Source: Citrobacter sp. (GTDB taxonomy: Bacteria > Pseudomonadota > Gammaproteobacteria > Enterobacterales > Enterobacteriaceae). From it: a stretch of DNA of 64,000 nt. Each line of letters starts with the position of its first letter. Position 1 is the stretch's first letter. Made by a program: the position numbers and the translations under genes. A model generated the notes under the pieces. It was given only the letters and a program-made list of their open reading frames with translations, made no database searches and had not been told where the DNA came from. This document shows positions 29,298 to 39,966 of the stretch, piece after piece. The DNA is taken from positions 124,001 to 188,000 of the forward strand of contig DXKH01000056.1 of assembly GCA_019415335.1 (NCBI GenBank), written 5' to 3'.

Positions 29298-31784
29298 TTA
29301 CACCTTCGCCAGTTTCACGGCGCACTTCTTGAAATCCGTCTCTTTAGAGAGCGGATCCGTCGCATCCAGCGTCAGGTTATTCACCAGCTGTGCGGCATCG
29401 AAGAACGCCATGTAGACCAGCCCCTGCGGCGGACGGTTACGTCCACGGGTTTCAACAATGGAAATCACCTCGCCACGACGTGAGATCACTTTGACTTTGT
29501 CGCCACGGCGCATATCCCGTTTTTTCGCATCCAGCGGATGGATAAACAAAACCCCTTCCGGGAACGCGCGGTGCAGTTCCGGCACGCGGCGCGTCATGCT
29601 GCCGGTATGCCAGTGCTCCAGCACACGCCCCGTGGAAAGCCACAGGTCGTACTCGGCATCCGGTGATTCTGCGGCGGGTTCAAACGGCAGCGCGAAGATC
29701 ACCGCTTTACCGTCTGGCTTACCGTAGAACTTGTAGCCTTCACCCGCTTTGACATACGGATCGTTACCTTCACTGTAGCGCCACTGCGTCTCTTTCCCGT
29801 CAACCACCGGCCAGCGCAGACCGCGCGCTTTGTGGTAGTCATCGAACGGGGCGAGATCGTGACCGTGTCCGCGCCCAAACCAGGCGTACTCTTCAAACAG
29901 CCCTTTTTGCAGATAAAAGCCCAGATCGCGGGATTCGTCGTTAAGCTGATCCTCTTTCAACTCCGTCAGCGGGAACTTGCTTACCGCTGGGGTCGCAAAC
30001 AGCACGTCGTACAGGGTTTTGCCGCGCAGTTCCGGTTTCTGTGCCAGCAGCTCTTCGGGCCAGACCTCTTCCGTTTTGAAACGACGTGAGAACTGAACCA
30101 ACTGCCACAGGTCGGATTTCGATTCGCCCGGTGCTTTAATCTGTTGACGCCAGAACTGGGTACGACGCTCGGCGTTACCGTAAGCGCCTTCTTTCTCCAC
30201 CCACATTGCGGTTGGCAGGATCAGGTCCGCGGCCAGCGCGCTGACGGTCGGGTAGGGATCGGAAACAATGATAAAGTTGCGTGGATCGCGCCAGCCCGGC
30301 AGACGATCTTCGTTGATGTTCGGACCGGCCTGCATATTGTTGGTACACATCGTCCAGTAGACGTTCAGCTTGCCGTCTTTCAGCGCCCGGTCCTGAGCAA
30401 CCGCGTGGAGACCGATTTTCGCAGGAATAGTCCCGGCCGGGATATTCCAGTGCTTTTCACAGATCTCACGGTGTTTTTCGTTAGTGACCACCATGTCCGC
30501 CGGTAGACGGTGAGCAAAGGTTCCCACTTCACGTGCGGTACCACAGGCCGAAGGCTGACCGGTTAACGAGAACGGTCCACAGCCCGGCTGCGCGATTTTG
30601 CCGGTCAGCAGGTGGATGTTGTAGATCAGGTTGTTGGCCCACACGCCGCGCGTATGCTGGTTGAAGCCCATCGTCCAGTAGGAGATGACTTTCTTGTTCG
30701 GGTCGGCATACAGCTTCGCCAGTTGCTCCAGTTGATCTTTCGGCACGCTGGTCATTTCTGCGGTTTTTTCCAGCGTGTACTCCGCCACAAACGCTTTGTA
30801 GTCTTCAAAGCTCATCGGCTCAGAGGCGTCAGAACCTGGGTTTTTCGCGGCTTTTTCCAGTGGATGCGTCGGACGCAGGCCATAGCCGATATCCGTTGCC
30901 CCTTTACGAACGTTGACGTGCTTGCTGAAGAAGTCCTGGTTAATCGCGTTGTTCTGGATAATGTAGTTAGCGATGTAGTTGAGGATCACCAGGTCAGACT
31001 GTGGCGTAAACACCATCCCGTTGTCCGCCAGCTCAAAGCTACGGTGCTGGAAGGTGGACAGTACGGAGACGTTAACATTCGGATCGGAAAGACGACGGTT
31101 GGTGATACGCGACCAGAGGATCGGGTGCATTTCCGCCATGTTGGCGCCCCACAGAACAAACGCATCGGTATGCTCGATATCGTCGTAGCAGCCCATCGGT
31201 TCGTCCATTCCAAAGGTACGCATAAAGCCTACCACTGCCGACGCCATACAGTGACGCGCGTTCGGATCGAGGTTGTTTGAGCGGAAACCGGCTTTAAACA
31301 GTTTCGAGGCGGCGTAACCTTCCCAGATGGTCCACTGACCGGAACCAAACATACCGACAGACTCCGGACCTTTCTCTTTCAGTGAGGTTTTGAATTTCTC
31401 TTCCATCACGTCAAAAGCCTGATCCCAGCTTATCGGCGTAAATTCACCGTCTTTGCTGTATTTACCGTCTCTCATACGCAGCAGCGGCTGCGTTAAACGG
31501 TCCTCTCCGTACATAATTTTGGGCAGGAAATAGCCCTTGATGCAGTTCAGACCCCGGTTAACTGGGGCTTCCGGATCGCCCTGACAGGCGACAATACGCC
31601 CCTGCTGAGTGCCGACCAGAACGCCACAGCCGGTACCACAAAAACGGCACGGGGCTTTATCCCACTTGATGGCTTCCTGTTGACCGACAACTGCGCGGGC
31701 AACGCCCGGTACGCTTAGCCCGGCAGCCGCCGCAGCGGCCGCAACGGCGTTAGCTTTCATAAAGCTACGACGACTGAGTTTCAT
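29298..31784 (-). CDS. napA: periplasmic nitrate reductase catalytic subunit NapA
   Basis: NapA reduces nitrate to nitrite in the periplasm using a bis-MGD molybdenum cofactor and one 4Fe-4S cluster. It has 828 residues, the K-12 length. The Tat signal SRRSFMK (residues 4-10) is followed by a hydrophobic alanine-rich stretch. The cluster cysteines are Cys46, Cys49, Cys53 and Cys81. Cys179 in NARHCMAS is the expected Mo ligand. NapD, its Tat chaperone, is encoded just upstream with a 4-base overlap. Confidence 0.97.
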   Translation of the reverse strand: MKLSRRSFMKANAVAAAAAAAGLSVPGVARAVVGQQEAIKWDKAPCRFCGTGCGVLVGTQQGRIVACQGDPEAPVNRGLNCIKGYFLPKIMYGEDRLTQPLLRMRDGKYSKDGEFTPISWDQAFDVMEEKFKTSLKEKGPESVGMFGSGQWTIWEGYAASKLFKAGFRSNNLDPNARHCMASAVVGFMRTFGMDEPMGCYDDIEHTDAFVLWGANMAEMHPILWSRITNRRLSDPNVNVSVLSTFQHRSFELADNGMVFTPQSDLVILNYIANYIIQNNAINQDFFSKHVNVRKGATDIGYGLRPTHPLEKAAKNPGSDASEPMSFEDYKAFVAEYTLEKTAEMTSVPKDQLEQLAKLYADPNKKVISYWTMGFNQHTRGVWANNLIYNIHLLTGKIAQPGCGPFSLTGQPSACGTAREVGTFAHRLPADMVVTNEKHREICEKHWNIPAGTIPAKIGLHAVAQDRALKDGKLNVYWTMCTNNMQAGPNINEDRLPGWRDPRNFIIVSDPYPTVSALAADLILPTAMWVEKEGAYGNAERRTQFWRQQIKAPGESKSDLWQLVQFSRRFKTEEVWPEELLAQKPELRGKTLYDVLFATPAVSKFPLTELKEDQLNDESRDLGFYLQKGLFEEYAWFGRGHGHDLAPFDDYHKARGLRWPVVDGKETQWRYSEGNDPYVKAGEGYKFYGKPDGKAVIFALPFEPAAESPDAEYDLWLSTGRVLEHWHTGSMTRRVPELHRAFPEGVLFIHPLDAKKRDMRRGDKVKVISRRGEVISIVETRGRNRPPQGLVYMAFFDAAQLVNNLTLDATDPLSKETDFKKCAVKLAKV

Positions 31785-32044
31785 GGTGTTTCCTCACCTT
31801 GTTCTTCCTGCTGGTGATAAACCAGCGACACCGCCAGCACGCCCGCAACGTTGCGTACCGACTCAATTGTTTGCATCAGCGTTTCGCTGTGTTCTGCTTC
31901 AACCACGGCAATCATTTGGCCGCTTTGCTCGTCGCTTACGGCCACTTCGCAGCCCGGCAAGGCGTTTAACTGCGTGCTGATATCCTGTACCTGTTCGCCT
32001 TTGGCCTGAACAATCAGGCTGCAGACCTGCCAGTTAATGTGCAT
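31781..32044 (-). CDS. napD: NapA Tat-signal chaperone NapD
   Basis: NapD binds the NapA twin-arginine signal and holds export until cofactor insertion is complete. The ATG at 32044 gives 87 residues as in K-12 ([15 protein letters not shown]); longer readings run into napF. It is a small ferredoxin-fold cytoplasmic protein ending EEQGEETP. The start overlaps the napF end by 11 bases. Confidence 0.95.
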   Translation of the reverse strand: MHINWQVCSLIVQAKGEQVQDISTQLNALPGCEVAVSDEQSGQMIAVVEAEHSETLMQTIESVRNVAGVLAVSLVYHQQEEQGEETP

Positions 32045-32525
32045 GGTTATACTCCGCGGTAATGGCTGACACCGGGCAACTGGCGACACACGCGCCACAT
32101 CCGTTACAGTTCTGGTTATCGAGTTGTGGCTGATAAATACCGGACACCGTTGGGCGAAACAGGATCGCCTGCGGTTCACAGCTATCCTGACAGCGGCGGC
32201 ACTCTACGGACTGATACGCCAGACACGCTTGCCCAATGGTGAAAATCAGATCCCATGCCCTGGTGTGGCGCGGAGAAAAGAGAGATTCGGGGCAAGCCTG
32301 CGCACAGGCGTAGCAGAAGGTGCATTCGCTTTGTTGGAAATTAACGCTCGGATAGCCACCCGGGCCACGCTGCAAAACATCGTGTTCACAAGCCTGAATA
32401 CAGGCGTCGCAACGGGTGCACTGGGACAGAAACTGAGAGGCTTCCATGGCCCATGGCGGACGGATCCCACGGTTGGCATTACGCCAACTGCCAGTCAGTA
32501 TGCCTCGACGGGATAGATCAACCAT
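32034..32525 (-). CDS. napF: ferredoxin-type protein NapF
   Basis: NapF is a cytoplasmic iron-sulfur protein thought to help NapA receive its cluster. The ATG at 32525 gives 163 residues (K-12: 164), starting MVDLSRRGILTGSWR. Three 4Fe-4S motifs follow: CTRCDACIQACE, CTFCYACAQACP and CNGCGACVASCP, plus CRRCQDSC. It is the first gene of napFDAGHBC-ccmABCDEFGH; the regulated promoter lies in the region to its right. Confidence 0.95.
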   Translation of the reverse strand: MVDLSRRGILTGSWRNANRGIRPPWAMEASQFLSQCTRCDACIQACEHDVLQRGPGGYPSVNFQQSECTFCYACAQACPESLFSPRHTRAWDLIFTIGQACLAYQSVECRRCQDSCEPQAILFRPTVSGIYQPQLDNQNCNGCGACVASCPVSAITAEYNHAH

Positions 32526-32641
32526 GGCATCGCCCTTCCATAAACGACGCTCCCCCGGCTGGGTGAACGACAATAAAAACCGTGTTACTACTAAGTCATT
32601 ATTATGATCGGTAAGATAGTAAAGGATGGGTTCCAGGTGCA

Positions 32642-32657
32642 TACCCCAATCGGGGTA
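32642..32657 (-). promoter_or_regulatory. NarP/NarL 7-2-7 site of the nap promoter
   Basis: TACCCCA-AT-CGGGGTA is a perfect inverted pair of NarL/NarP heptamers with the 2-base spacing that NarP requires. Its centre (32649.5) is exactly 20 bases from the centre of the FNR-like element, the same geometry as the K-12 napF promoter (centres at -44.5 and -64.5). Confidence 0.82.
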
Positions 32658-32662
32658 AAACC

Positions 32663-32676
32663 AGTGGTTGGATCAA
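32663..32676 (-). promoter_or_regulatory. FNR-like half-site of the nap promoter
   Basis: On the minus strand, TTGAT-CCAA-CCACT has one perfect FNR half and one poor half. It is centred at 32669.5, two helical turns upstream of the NarP site. The position is what supports it; the sequence match alone is weak. Confidence 0.5.
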
Positions 32677-32923
32677 AAGAGTGTTAATGAAGCTTGTCAG
32701 AATGTGCTTCTCCGCACATATCAAGGGGTTATGTAACTGTTTATATATCGAGGTTGTTATCAGGATAATTGTCTGCACCAAAAGTAATGTGTCAGCACAA
32801 ATAACCGACCTGTTTCTATACTCACATTTAATACACTTAAAAAATACGTAAAGACAGATCAATGATTCTGGTTAATATGTTAGTCTGCCGCGAAATCGTT
32901 CATGAGATAAAAAAGGAGAACCT

Positions 32924-33433
32924 GTGAACTCTAAAATGAAGACAATAGTCCCTGCTGTTTTGTTCGCTGCCTTCACCAGCACCTCTGCGTGGGCGGCATC
33001 CGCTGAGACTAACCCGCAACCACTGGAAAAAATCGCCCCTTATCCGCAGGCGGAAAAAGGGATGAAGCGCCAGGTTATTCAGCTACCCCATCAGGAAGAT
33101 GAATCTACTCTGAAAGTGGAACTGATGATCGGCCAGACGCTGGAAGTCGACTGCAACCAACATCGTCTGGGCGGCGAACTGGAAAGCAAAACGCTGGAAG
33201 GATGGGGCTATGACTACTATGTCTTTGACAAAGTCACCTCCCCAGTATCAACCATGATGGCCTGCCCGGACGGCAAAAAAGAGCAGAAGTTTGTAACCGC
33301 GTATCTGGGTGATGACGGCATGCTGCGTTACAACAGCAAGTTGCCGATCGTGGTATATACCCCGGCAAATGTCGATGTGAAATTCCGCATCTGGAAAGCG
33401 GAAGACAACGTGCAGAACGCGGTAACGCGTTAA
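32924..33433 (+). CDS. eco: ecotin, periplasmic serine protease inhibitor
   Basis: Ecotin is a dimeric periplasmic inhibitor of trypsin-fold proteases such as trypsin, elastase and factor Xa. The start is read as GTG at 32924, because AAGGAG is 5-6 bases before it and 17 bases before the next ATG (32936). This gives 169 residues; the ATG would give 165, against 162 in K-12. A signal peptide ends near AWA. The reactive loop [12 protein letters not shown] keeps the P1 methionine, and its cysteine pairs with the one in LEVDCNQ. Monocistronic, followed by a REP pair. Confidence 0.93.
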   Translation: MNSKMKTIVPAVLFAAFTSTSAWAASAETNPQPLEKIAPYPQAEKGMKRQVIQLPHQEDESTLKVELMIGQTLEVDCNQHRLGGELESKTLEGWGYDYYVFDKVTSPVSTMMACPDGKKEQKFVTAYLGDDGMLRYNSKLPIVVYTPANVDVKFRIWKAEDNVQNAVTR

Positions 33434-33444
33434 GTCTCTGATGA

Positions 33445-33522
33445 TGCCGGATGGCGGCGTACCGCCTTATCCGGCCTACAGAAACGTGATGTAGGACGGA
33501 TAAGTGCAGCGCCATCCGGCAA
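33445..33522. repeat. REP pair (BIME) between eco and mqo
   Basis: TGCCGGATGGCGGCGTACCG with CCTTATCCGGCCTACA, then TGTAGGACGGATAAGTGC with GCGCCATCCGGCA: two REP units in inverted orientation between convergent genes, ending 5 bases before the mqo stop. Confidence 0.9.
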
Positions 33523-33527
33523 TGCGC

Positions 33528-35183
33528 TTACAGTGCGATATCGGCGACTTCTTTACGCGCGGGTTGAGCCTGAGGCTTGGGCTGTGCTTTCGGCGGAGTA
33601 TCTACCGTTTGCGGCTTGTCATATTTCAGCCCCAACACGTCACTGGTGTATTGCAGTTCCTGTTGCGTCGCCTCAACGTTGCCGTTCAGTTTTGTACCGT
33701 AAGACGGAATAATCGTTTTCAGCTTCGCCTGCCATTGTGGCGTGTTCACTTTATCTTTGAAAACCGTTTCCATCAGGTGAAGCATGATCGGTGCTGCAGT
33801 GGATGCGCCCGGTGACGCGCCCAGCAGTGCGGCAACGGTCCCCTCTTTGTCACTCACCACTTCTGTCCCGAGACGCAGTACGCCCCCTTTATCTTCATCA
33901 CGCTTGATGATCTGGACGCGCTGGCCCGCCTGCCACAAACGCCAGTCCGCTTTCTTCGCCTGCGGATAGTACTCTTTCAGCGCGTCGAAGCGGTCGTCAT
34001 CACTCAGCATCACCTGGCTAATCAGGTATTTCACCAGATCGAAGTTATCCATCCCGACGTTGACCATCGGCATGAAGTTGGAAGGCGTGGTTGAACTCAG
34101 CAGATCCCACAGCGAACCATTTTTCAGGAATTTGGTGGAGAAGGTAGCGAACGGCCCAAACAGCACGACGCGTTTGCCGTCCAGAATGCGGGTATCGATA
34201 TGCGGAACCGACATCGGCGGTGCGCCTACGGAAGCCTGACCGTACACTTTCGCCAGATGGCGATTCACCACGTCCGGGTTTTCTGCGACCAGGAACTGAC
34301 CGCCGACCGGGAAGCCCGCATACTCTTTGGCTTCCGGAATACCGGTTTCCTGCAACAGTTTTAGCGCTGCGCCACCGGCGCCGATAAAGACGAATTTGGC
34401 TTTGATTGTATGTTCCGCTTCGCCGTTTTTCAGATCGGCGACGGTCACCGTCCAGGTATTATCGTCGTTACGTTGAAAACCACGAACTTCAGTGCTCAAC
34501 TCCAGCGCAAAGTTAGGCTTTTTCTGCAACGAAGCAATCAGCTGGCGCGTAATTTCGCCGTAGTTCACGTCCGTTCCCATTTCGGTACGCGTAGCGGCGA
34601 CTTTCTGTTTCGGATCGCGCCCTTCCATCACCAGCGGTGCCCACTCTTTGATTTGCGCGTGATCTTCGGAGTAGCGCATGCCACGGAACAGCGTGCTTTG
34701 TTGCAGGGCCGCATAGCGGGCACGCAGGAAGTTGACGTTCTCATCACCCCACACGAAGCTCATGTGCGGGACGGTGGTGATAAAGGTGTGCGGATCGTGC
34801 ATCACGCCGCTGTTAACCTGATGCGCCCAGAACTGGCGGGAAATCTGGAAAGCTTCGTTAATTTCGACTGCCTTTTCGGTACTGATGCTCCCGTCGGCTT
34901 TCTTTGGCGTGTAGTTCAGTTCCATCAGCGCGGAGTGCCCGGTACCGGCGTTGTTCCAGCCGTTTGAACTCTCTTGCGCGACACCGTCCAGGCGCTCCAC
35001 CATGGTCATCGACCAGTCGGGTTCCAGTTCCTGTAGATACGTTCCCAATGTGGCGCTCATGATGCCGCCGCCGATCAACAGTACGTCCGTCTCCTGCTCT
35101 TCCGTCGCTTTCGCTTTTGCCGCCATCGAGACGGCATTTAGCCCTACGGCCATCGAGAAGAGCATGGCAGTCACTTTTTTCAT
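33528..35183 (-). CDS. mqo: malate:quinone oxidoreductase
   Basis: Mqo is a peripheral membrane FAD enzyme that oxidises malate to oxaloacetate and passes the electrons to quinone, bypassing NAD-malate dehydrogenase. It has 551 residues (K-12: 548). The N-terminal stretch is hydrophobic and the FAD-binding motif [15 protein letters not shown] follows near residue 33. It ends in a low-complexity Pro/Lys/Gln tail. In E. coli the gene is under ArcA and carbon control; an ArcA-like direct repeat lies upstream. It is convergent with eco and divergent from the SulP gene. Confidence 0.96.
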   Translation of the reverse strand: MKKVTAMLFSMAVGLNAVSMAAKAKATEEQETDVLLIGGGIMSATLGTYLQELEPDWSMTMVERLDGVAQESSNGWNNAGTGHSALMELNYTPKKADGSISTEKAVEINEAFQISRQFWAHQVNSGVMHDPHTFITTVPHMSFVWGDENVNFLRARYAALQQSTLFRGMRYSEDHAQIKEWAPLVMEGRDPKQKVAATRTEMGTDVNYGEITRQLIASLQKKPNFALELSTEVRGFQRNDDNTWTVTVADLKNGEAEHTIKAKFVFIGAGGAALKLLQETGIPEAKEYAGFPVGGQFLVAENPDVVNRHLAKVYGQASVGAPPMSVPHIDTRILDGKRVVLFGPFATFSTKFLKNGSLWDLLSSTTPSNFMPMVNVGMDNFDLVKYLISQVMLSDDDRFDALKEYYPQAKKADWRLWQAGQRVQIIKRDEDKGGVLRLGTEVVSDKEGTVAALLGASPGASTAAPIMLHLMETVFKDKVNTPQWQAKLKTIIPSYGTKLNGNVEATQQELQYTSDVLGLKYDKPQTVDTPPKAQPKPQAQPARKEVADIAL

Positions 35184-35460
35184 ATGGTTAATGCCTTACT
35201 TTTAGTATCGTTTTTTTGCTTTTTGCAGGTGAAAATCGAGCGGCACCAACGTTAACACTTCAGTAATAATATTTAAATATTGTTTATAAATTATATTAAG
35301 ATTTTAAAAACGTTAAAAATACGTTGAATCTTTATAGGGTTATTCGCAATATTTTCTGGAAACAGACGCTCCAGAAAGGTACTATGCGGCGCTTTGTTAT
35401 TCACCGCACGGACGCCTGTCGGTCTGTTGTTATCAGGCCTTTTCCGACCTGAGAGTAAAT

Positions 35461-36708
35461 ATGTCTGTAACCCCTTCGTCTCCTGCTCTGGCAGCGGAAC
35501 ACACGGTCAGTGGCGTTCTTCGCGCCCCACGTTTGCTGGTACGTGAAACGCTGGCAGGGGTGATCACCGCGCTGGCGCTGATCCCGGAAGTGATTTCCTT
35601 TTCGGTGATTGCCGGTGTTGACCCGAAAGTCAGTCTGATCGCCTCGGTGGTTCTTTGTCTGGCAATGTCTTTCATGGGCGGTCGTCCGGCGATGGTCACA
35701 GCGGCTGCCGGTTCCGTTGCGCTGGTGATTGGCCCGATGGTGCACCAGCATGGCGTACAGTACATTCTGCCGGCGGTCGTGTTAGCCGGATTTATCCAGA
35801 TTCTGTTTGGCGTTACCGGGATGGCGCGCCTGATGCGCTTTATTCCCACCGCCGTCATGACCGGGTTTGTGAACGCCCTCGGTATTCTGATTTTCTTCGC
35901 CCAGGTCCCCCATTTCTGGAGCAGAAGTCCATTCATCTGGGGACTGTTTGCCTTAACGCTGCTGATCGTGCTGTGGGTACCGCGGGTGATTAAAAGCATT
36001 CCTGCACCGCTGATTGCCATTGTTTTATTGACGCTGTTTACCGCAACCAGCGGGCAATTGCTGCCGACCGTCGGCGATGAAGGCGCAATGAGCGGCGGAC
36101 TACCGGGACTGACGCAGCTGTTGGTGCCGCTGAATCTGCAAACGCTGACAATTATCTGGCCCTGCGCGCTGAGTATCGCCTTCGTGGGCCTGATGGAGTC
36201 GCTGCTGACGGCGAAACTGGTTGATGACCTGACAGTCACGCCGTCGAACAAAAACCGTGAAAGCGCGGGTCTGGGATTGGCCAACATTGTGGCGGGCTTT
36301 TACGGCGGCATTGCCGGCTGCGCGATGATCGGACAAACCATCGTGAATGTGGAGATGGGGAAAGGCCGCAGCCGCGTGTCGACGATCGCCGCCGGGCTGG
36401 TTTTACTGCTACTGGTCACCGCACTGAGCGACGTGATGGCGAAAATCCCGATGTCGGTTCTGGCCGGGATCATGGTGATTGTGGCAGTGAAAACGTTCAG
36501 TTGGCACAGCATCCAGCCTACCACCCTGGCGACACTGCCCGTGGTGGAAACGCTGGTGATGGTCATTACCGTTGGCGCAACGGTCTCCACCGGCAACCTG
36601 GCGATTGGCGTGGTTGCCGGAGTGGTGGCGATGGGATTACTGCCCCGCGTCGTGAAGCGTAAACGACGCGCTACATCAGAAACAGCGTCGCCAGCCCAAG
36701 AAAAATAA
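35461..36708 (+). CDS. SulP-family anion transporter without STAS domain
   Basis: This is an inner-membrane SLC26/SulP family protein of 415 residues, with about 12 hydrophobic helices. Conserved features are the start of helix 1 (AGVITALALIPEVISFS), GSVALVIGP in the substrate region, and NRESAGLGLANIVAGFYGG with PMSVLAGIMV near the end. The usual C-terminal STAS domain is missing, as in compact bacterial members; the protein ends in a short basic tail. Substrates of this subtype range from sulfate to carboxylates or bicarbonate and cannot be told here. K-12 has no gene at this place between mqo and yojI. Its last 38 bases overlap the convergent mgtE. Confidence 0.85.
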   Translation: MSVTPSSPALAAEHTVSGVLRAPRLLVRETLAGVITALALIPEVISFSVIAGVDPKVSLIASVVLCLAMSFMGGRPAMVTAAAGSVALVIGPMVHQHGVQYILPAVVLAGFIQILFGVTGMARLMRFIPTAVMTGFVNALGILIFFAQVPHFWSRSPFIWGLFALTLLIVLWVPRVIKSIPAPLIAIVLLTLFTATSGQLLPTVGDEGAMSGGLPGLTQLLVPLNLQTLTIIWPCALSIAFVGLMESLLTAKLVDDLTVTPSNKNRESAGLGLANIVAGFYGGIAGCAMIGQTIVNVEMGKGRSRVSTIAAGLVLLLLVTALSDVMAKIPMSVLAGIMVIVAVKTFSWHSIQPTTLATLPVVETLVMVITVGATVSTGNLAIGVVAGVVAMGLLPRVVKRKRRATSETASPAQEK

Positions 36709-38107
36709 AGAATCCGCCGGTGTCGGTAATCGCGGTGATCATCACGCTTGAGCCGACCGCCGGGTCGCGCCCAAGCTTCACCATTGTCATCGGGATGATC
36801 ACTCCCATCAGCGCCGCCATTAGCAGATTCAGCATCATTGCCAGGGTCATCACCCCGCCGAGCGCCATGTCGTCGTACAGCCACCAGGTGATCCCGCCCA
36901 TAATCCCGCCCCAGACGAGGCCATTGACCAGCGCCACCCCCATCTCGCGCAGAATAAGAAACGTCAGGTTGCCCGGCTGGATGTTTTGTAACGCCAGCGC
37001 CCGAACAATCATGGTGATGGTCTGGTTGCCGGTATTCCCGCCGATCCCGGCGACAATGGGCATCAGCGACGCTAACGCCACCAGCTGTGAAATGGTGTGC
37101 TCAAAGCCATCAATCACGCGAGAAGCGATGAACGCAGTACACAGGTTGATAGCGAGCCACGCCCAGCGCGTTTTCACCGCTTTGGGAACGGGGGCAAAAA
37201 CGTCCTCTTCGGCGCTCAACCCGCCCATCCGACGCAGATCGGTGTCCGTCTCTTCGTACACCACGTCAACGATCTCGTCGATCGTCAAACGTCCCATCAG
37301 TTTACCGGAAGGATCAACCACCGCCGCACTGACCAGGTTGTCACGTTCGAAGGTACGCGCCGCGTTTTCCGTTTTATCTTCCGGGGCGAAGGTCAGCGGA
37401 TCGTCATCCATCACTTCGCTGACTTTGCTGTGCACGTCGTTGAGCAGAATACAAGTCAGGGTTAGCTCGCCGACCAGCGTTTTGTCGCGGCGGGTGACGA
37501 ACAGTTTATCGGTGTTTTCCGGCATCTTGCCCAGACGACGCAGATAGCGCTGCACCACTTCCAGCGTCACGTCCGGTCGCACGGTAATAACCTCGAACTC
37601 CATGATCGCGCCGACGCGATTCTTTTCGTAATGCATAACCTGACGCACGCGGGCCCGTTCTTCGGGCGGCAGCGTCGCCAGCAACCGGCCCGTGAGATTA
37701 CGCGGCAAGTGCTGAACCAGGTAAATCTGTTCGTCGATGTCGAGATATTGCAGCGCCTCGAGCAGCTCGCGGTCGGTCATTTCGTCGATCAGATCGTCCC
37801 AGACGTTTTCCGAGGCTTCAAGCAGGACGTAACCGCGCTTTTCGTTTTCGATCAGCCGCCAGAGGGCGTGACGTTCTTCCGACGGTAGGGCTTCAAGGGT
37901 ATCCGCCAGGTCAGGTGGTGGAAGATGGTCAACCAGCGCGCCTACCTCAGCAATATCGTCGGATAGCGTTCCGACATCATATTGCTCAGCCAGGGTGAGC
38001 TTGCCTAACAGGGTGGAAACAATGGCTTTATCGGTGGTGAGCAGCCAGATCAGCCGCGCACGCTCTTCATCGCGCAGCCTTGCGCTGTTTTGGTGTTTTG
38101 CGAACAT
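36671..38107 (-). CDS. mgtE: magnesium transporter MgtE
   Basis: MgtE is a Mg2+-selective channel gated by intracellular magnesium. It has 478 residues. The N-terminal superhelical MgtE_N domain (about 30-145) has the LPPEERARV type repeats, then a CBS pair (from GAIMEFEVITVRPD to about 280) with clusters of acidic residues that bind regulatory Mg2+, then five membrane helices (about 305-475). The pore signature GIGGNTGNQT and the ITDTGGFF segment of the last helix are present. K-12 has no mgtE. It overlaps the convergent SulP gene by 38 bases, and yojI lies upstream on the same strand with a terminator between. Confidence 0.93.
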   Translation of the reverse strand: MFAKHQNSARLRDEERARLIWLLTTDKAIVSTLLGKLTLAEQYDVGTLSDDIAEVGALVDHLPPPDLADTLEALPSEERHALWRLIENEKRGYVLLEASENVWDDLIDEMTDRELLEALQYLDIDEQIYLVQHLPRNLTGRLLATLPPEERARVRQVMHYEKNRVGAIMEFEVITVRPDVTLEVVQRYLRRLGKMPENTDKLFVTRRDKTLVGELTLTCILLNDVHSKVSEVMDDDPLTFAPEDKTENAARTFERDNLVSAAVVDPSGKLMGRLTIDEIVDVVYEETDTDLRRMGGLSAEEDVFAPVPKAVKTRWAWLAINLCTAFIASRVIDGFEHTISQLVALASLMPIVAGIGGNTGNQTITMIVRALALQNIQPGNLTFLILREMGVALVNGLVWGGIMGGITWWLYDDMALGGVMTLAMMLNLLMAALMGVIIPMTMVKLGRDPAVGSSVMITAITDTGGFFIFLGLATLFLM

Positions 38108-38190
38108 TAATCATAAATCCATGATATGAGATGCCATTAAGCATGGCGCGAGGTTATGTAAATAACAATAAACGGGGGCGTCAGATGGAT

Positions 38191-38238
38191 AAAAAAACAA
38201 CCGTTGCCCCGAAAAGCCTTGCGCCATCGGGACAACGG
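38191..38238 (-). terminator. terminator of yojI
   Basis: Read leftwards, CCGTTGTCCCG pairs with CGGGGCAACGG around a long loop, followed by TTG and seven T. It begins ten bases after the yojI stop and separates yojI from mgtE. Confidence 0.85.
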
Positions 38239-38247
38239 CCAGATGAA

Positions 38248-39891
38248 TCAGGCCGTGCGCGCGACCGCATCGCGTGACGCGGCATCACGCTCATCGCCTA
38301 CCAGTTCACTCAGTTGTCCGTTACGCATTTCCAGCAAACGATCGGCGTGAATAAAATAGTGATCGTCGTGACTGATGGCGAAAATGGTTTTCCCCATCTC
38401 CTGCATCAGCGGCAACAAGACCTGGTAAAACTCGCGGCGAAAGTGCGGATCCTGATCGGCCGCCCACTCATCGAGCAGGATAATGTCGCGATCTTCCGCC
38501 AGCGCCAGCAGCAGCGCCACACGCTTTTTCTGCCCTTTCGACAGTTTCAGATTCAGGATCCGGCCATCGCTCAGTTCCAGTTTATGCGCCATTTTCAGGT
38601 GCCCCAGCCACTTCTTAACCAGTGCCGGATCGGCCGGTTTGCCTTCCGGTCCCAGCAGCCGGTCAAACAGCCAGACGTCGGTAAACACCGCTGAAAAGAG
38701 CTTGCGATAATCTTCCGGCTTTTCGGCGCTGACAGGCTTACCGTCCAGCAGGATCTCCCCGGATTGCGGCTGGTACAGCCCCGTCAGCAGCATCGCCAGC
38801 GTCGATTTACCACTGCCGTTGCCGCCGATTAAGAACAGCAACTCACCGCGGTTAATCGTCAGATTCACCGGCCCCACGGAGAACGCGTTGTCCTGATAGT
38901 GGAACATGACGTTACGCAGTTCGAGGGTTTTCCATCCCGGGAACGCCTGCGGGCGCGGGAATTGTGCTTTAAACGGCGCCAGCGCGAATTTGTTCAGCTT
39001 GTTGAAAGCAACCTGCGCCGTCAGCAGCGTAGGGAGTGCTCCCACCGCCGACAGCAGCGGCGTACGCAGGAACAGTAGCGTTAACGAGTAGGTCGCCGCG
39101 ACGTTGGTATCCGCCCAGCCGAGACTGTTTGCCATCCAGAACACCAGGCCAATCGCGCCGAGCATCATGATGTTCGACCAGTTTACGGCGCTGAGGTGGA
39201 AGGTATCGGCGCGAATAATGTGGTGACGATACGCTTTGGCATCCGGAATATAGAGGTTGTTGAAGATATGCTCCGCCCGCTCGCGGTTGAGCGTCAGCTC
39301 TTTGCGCCCTTCCAGCACCGTCTGATAGTCGTTATACAGCTTATCTTCGGTTTCGCGCAGCGTCGCCATGTGCCGGTAAACCCGCGACACCAGCATAAAA
39401 CCGCCCCAGATAGTGATCACCATCCAGATAGCGGTCACCAACAGCATTTTGGTCGACAGCATCGCCAGATACGCCGCCGAACCGACGGTCAGAATAATCC
39501 CCTGCACCAGTTCAGGCAGACGAACAAAAGCAATGGTGATATTGCGCACGTCGCTGGTCAATCCGGCCAGCAGTGAAGCGCTGCCCAGTTGCTCAATACG
39601 TTCCACGTGCGTATCAAGGATACGCTTGATGAATTCACCGCGCAGACGGAAGACAAAGTGGTGTCCCAGCGTGGTGAGCGCCAGTTGTGAGCCCAGCGTT
39701 ACCACCATCAGCAGCAACAGTAACCCCAGAAATTCCGGTAAAACCAGCAGAGAGGGATCAGCACTCTCAATAAGACGCTGATTGATAAACGCGATAAGGC
39801 CAATCCCCAGCGCCGCGCTGACGAGGCTGAGCGCCATCACGCTAATAAATGGCCAGCGATACTGCCGCCAGACAAGAAGAAGTAGTTCCAT
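38248..39891 (-). CDS. yojI: ABC exporter YojI (microcin J25 efflux)
   Basis: This is a half-size ABC exporter, membrane domain plus ATPase in one chain, that in E. coli pumps out microcin J25 together with TolC and can move cysteine. It has 547 residues, as in K-12. Six helices fill about 1-310. The ATPase has Walker [10 protein letters not shown], signature LSKGQKKR (a variant of LSGGQ) and Walker B IILLDEW, where the usual DEP/DEA is DEW. It lies downstream of alkB on the same strand after a 75-base A/T-rich gap. Confidence 0.93.
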   Translation of the reverse strand: MELLLLVWRQYRWPFISVMALSLVSAALGIGLIAFINQRLIESADPSLLVLPEFLGLLLLLMVVTLGSQLALTTLGHHFVFRLRGEFIKRILDTHVERIEQLGSASLLAGLTSDVRNITIAFVRLPELVQGIILTVGSAAYLAMLSTKMLLVTAIWMVITIWGGFMLVSRVYRHMATLRETEDKLYNDYQTVLEGRKELTLNRERAEHIFNNLYIPDAKAYRHHIIRADTFHLSAVNWSNIMMLGAIGLVFWMANSLGWADTNVAATYSLTLLFLRTPLLSAVGALPTLLTAQVAFNKLNKFALAPFKAQFPRPQAFPGWKTLELRNVMFHYQDNAFSVGPVNLTINRGELLFLIGGNGSGKSTLAMLLTGLYQPQSGEILLDGKPVSAEKPEDYRKLFSAVFTDVWLFDRLLGPEGKPADPALVKKWLGHLKMAHKLELSDGRILNLKLSKGQKKRVALLLALAEDRDIILLDEWAADQDPHFRREFYQVLLPLMQEMGKTIFAISHDDHYFIHADRLLEMRNGQLSELVGDERDAASRDAVARTA

Positions 39892-39966
39892 TCATACAAC
39901 CCGGACAAGGAATAACAGCCCGCAGTTTAAACATCTCAACGCGTTCAGCAATAATAATTCTTATTT

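Larger units (their letters stand above)
32526..32923. other. divergent control region between napF and eco
   Basis: 398 bases without a gene. On the napF side it holds a NarP/NarL 7-2-7 palindrome, an FNR half-site and a TACTAT -10 candidate (32616-32621, minus strand). On the eco side there is a TATACT (32817-32822) without a clear -35 and a strong AAGGAG before the eco GTG. The rest is A/T-rich with nothing else recognised. Confidence 0.6.

Noticed and set aside
35433..36287. 284-codon minus-strand frame opposite the SulP gene
   Set aside because: Ser/Thr/Ala/Arg-rich shadow frame; the plus-strand frame encodes clear SulP helices.
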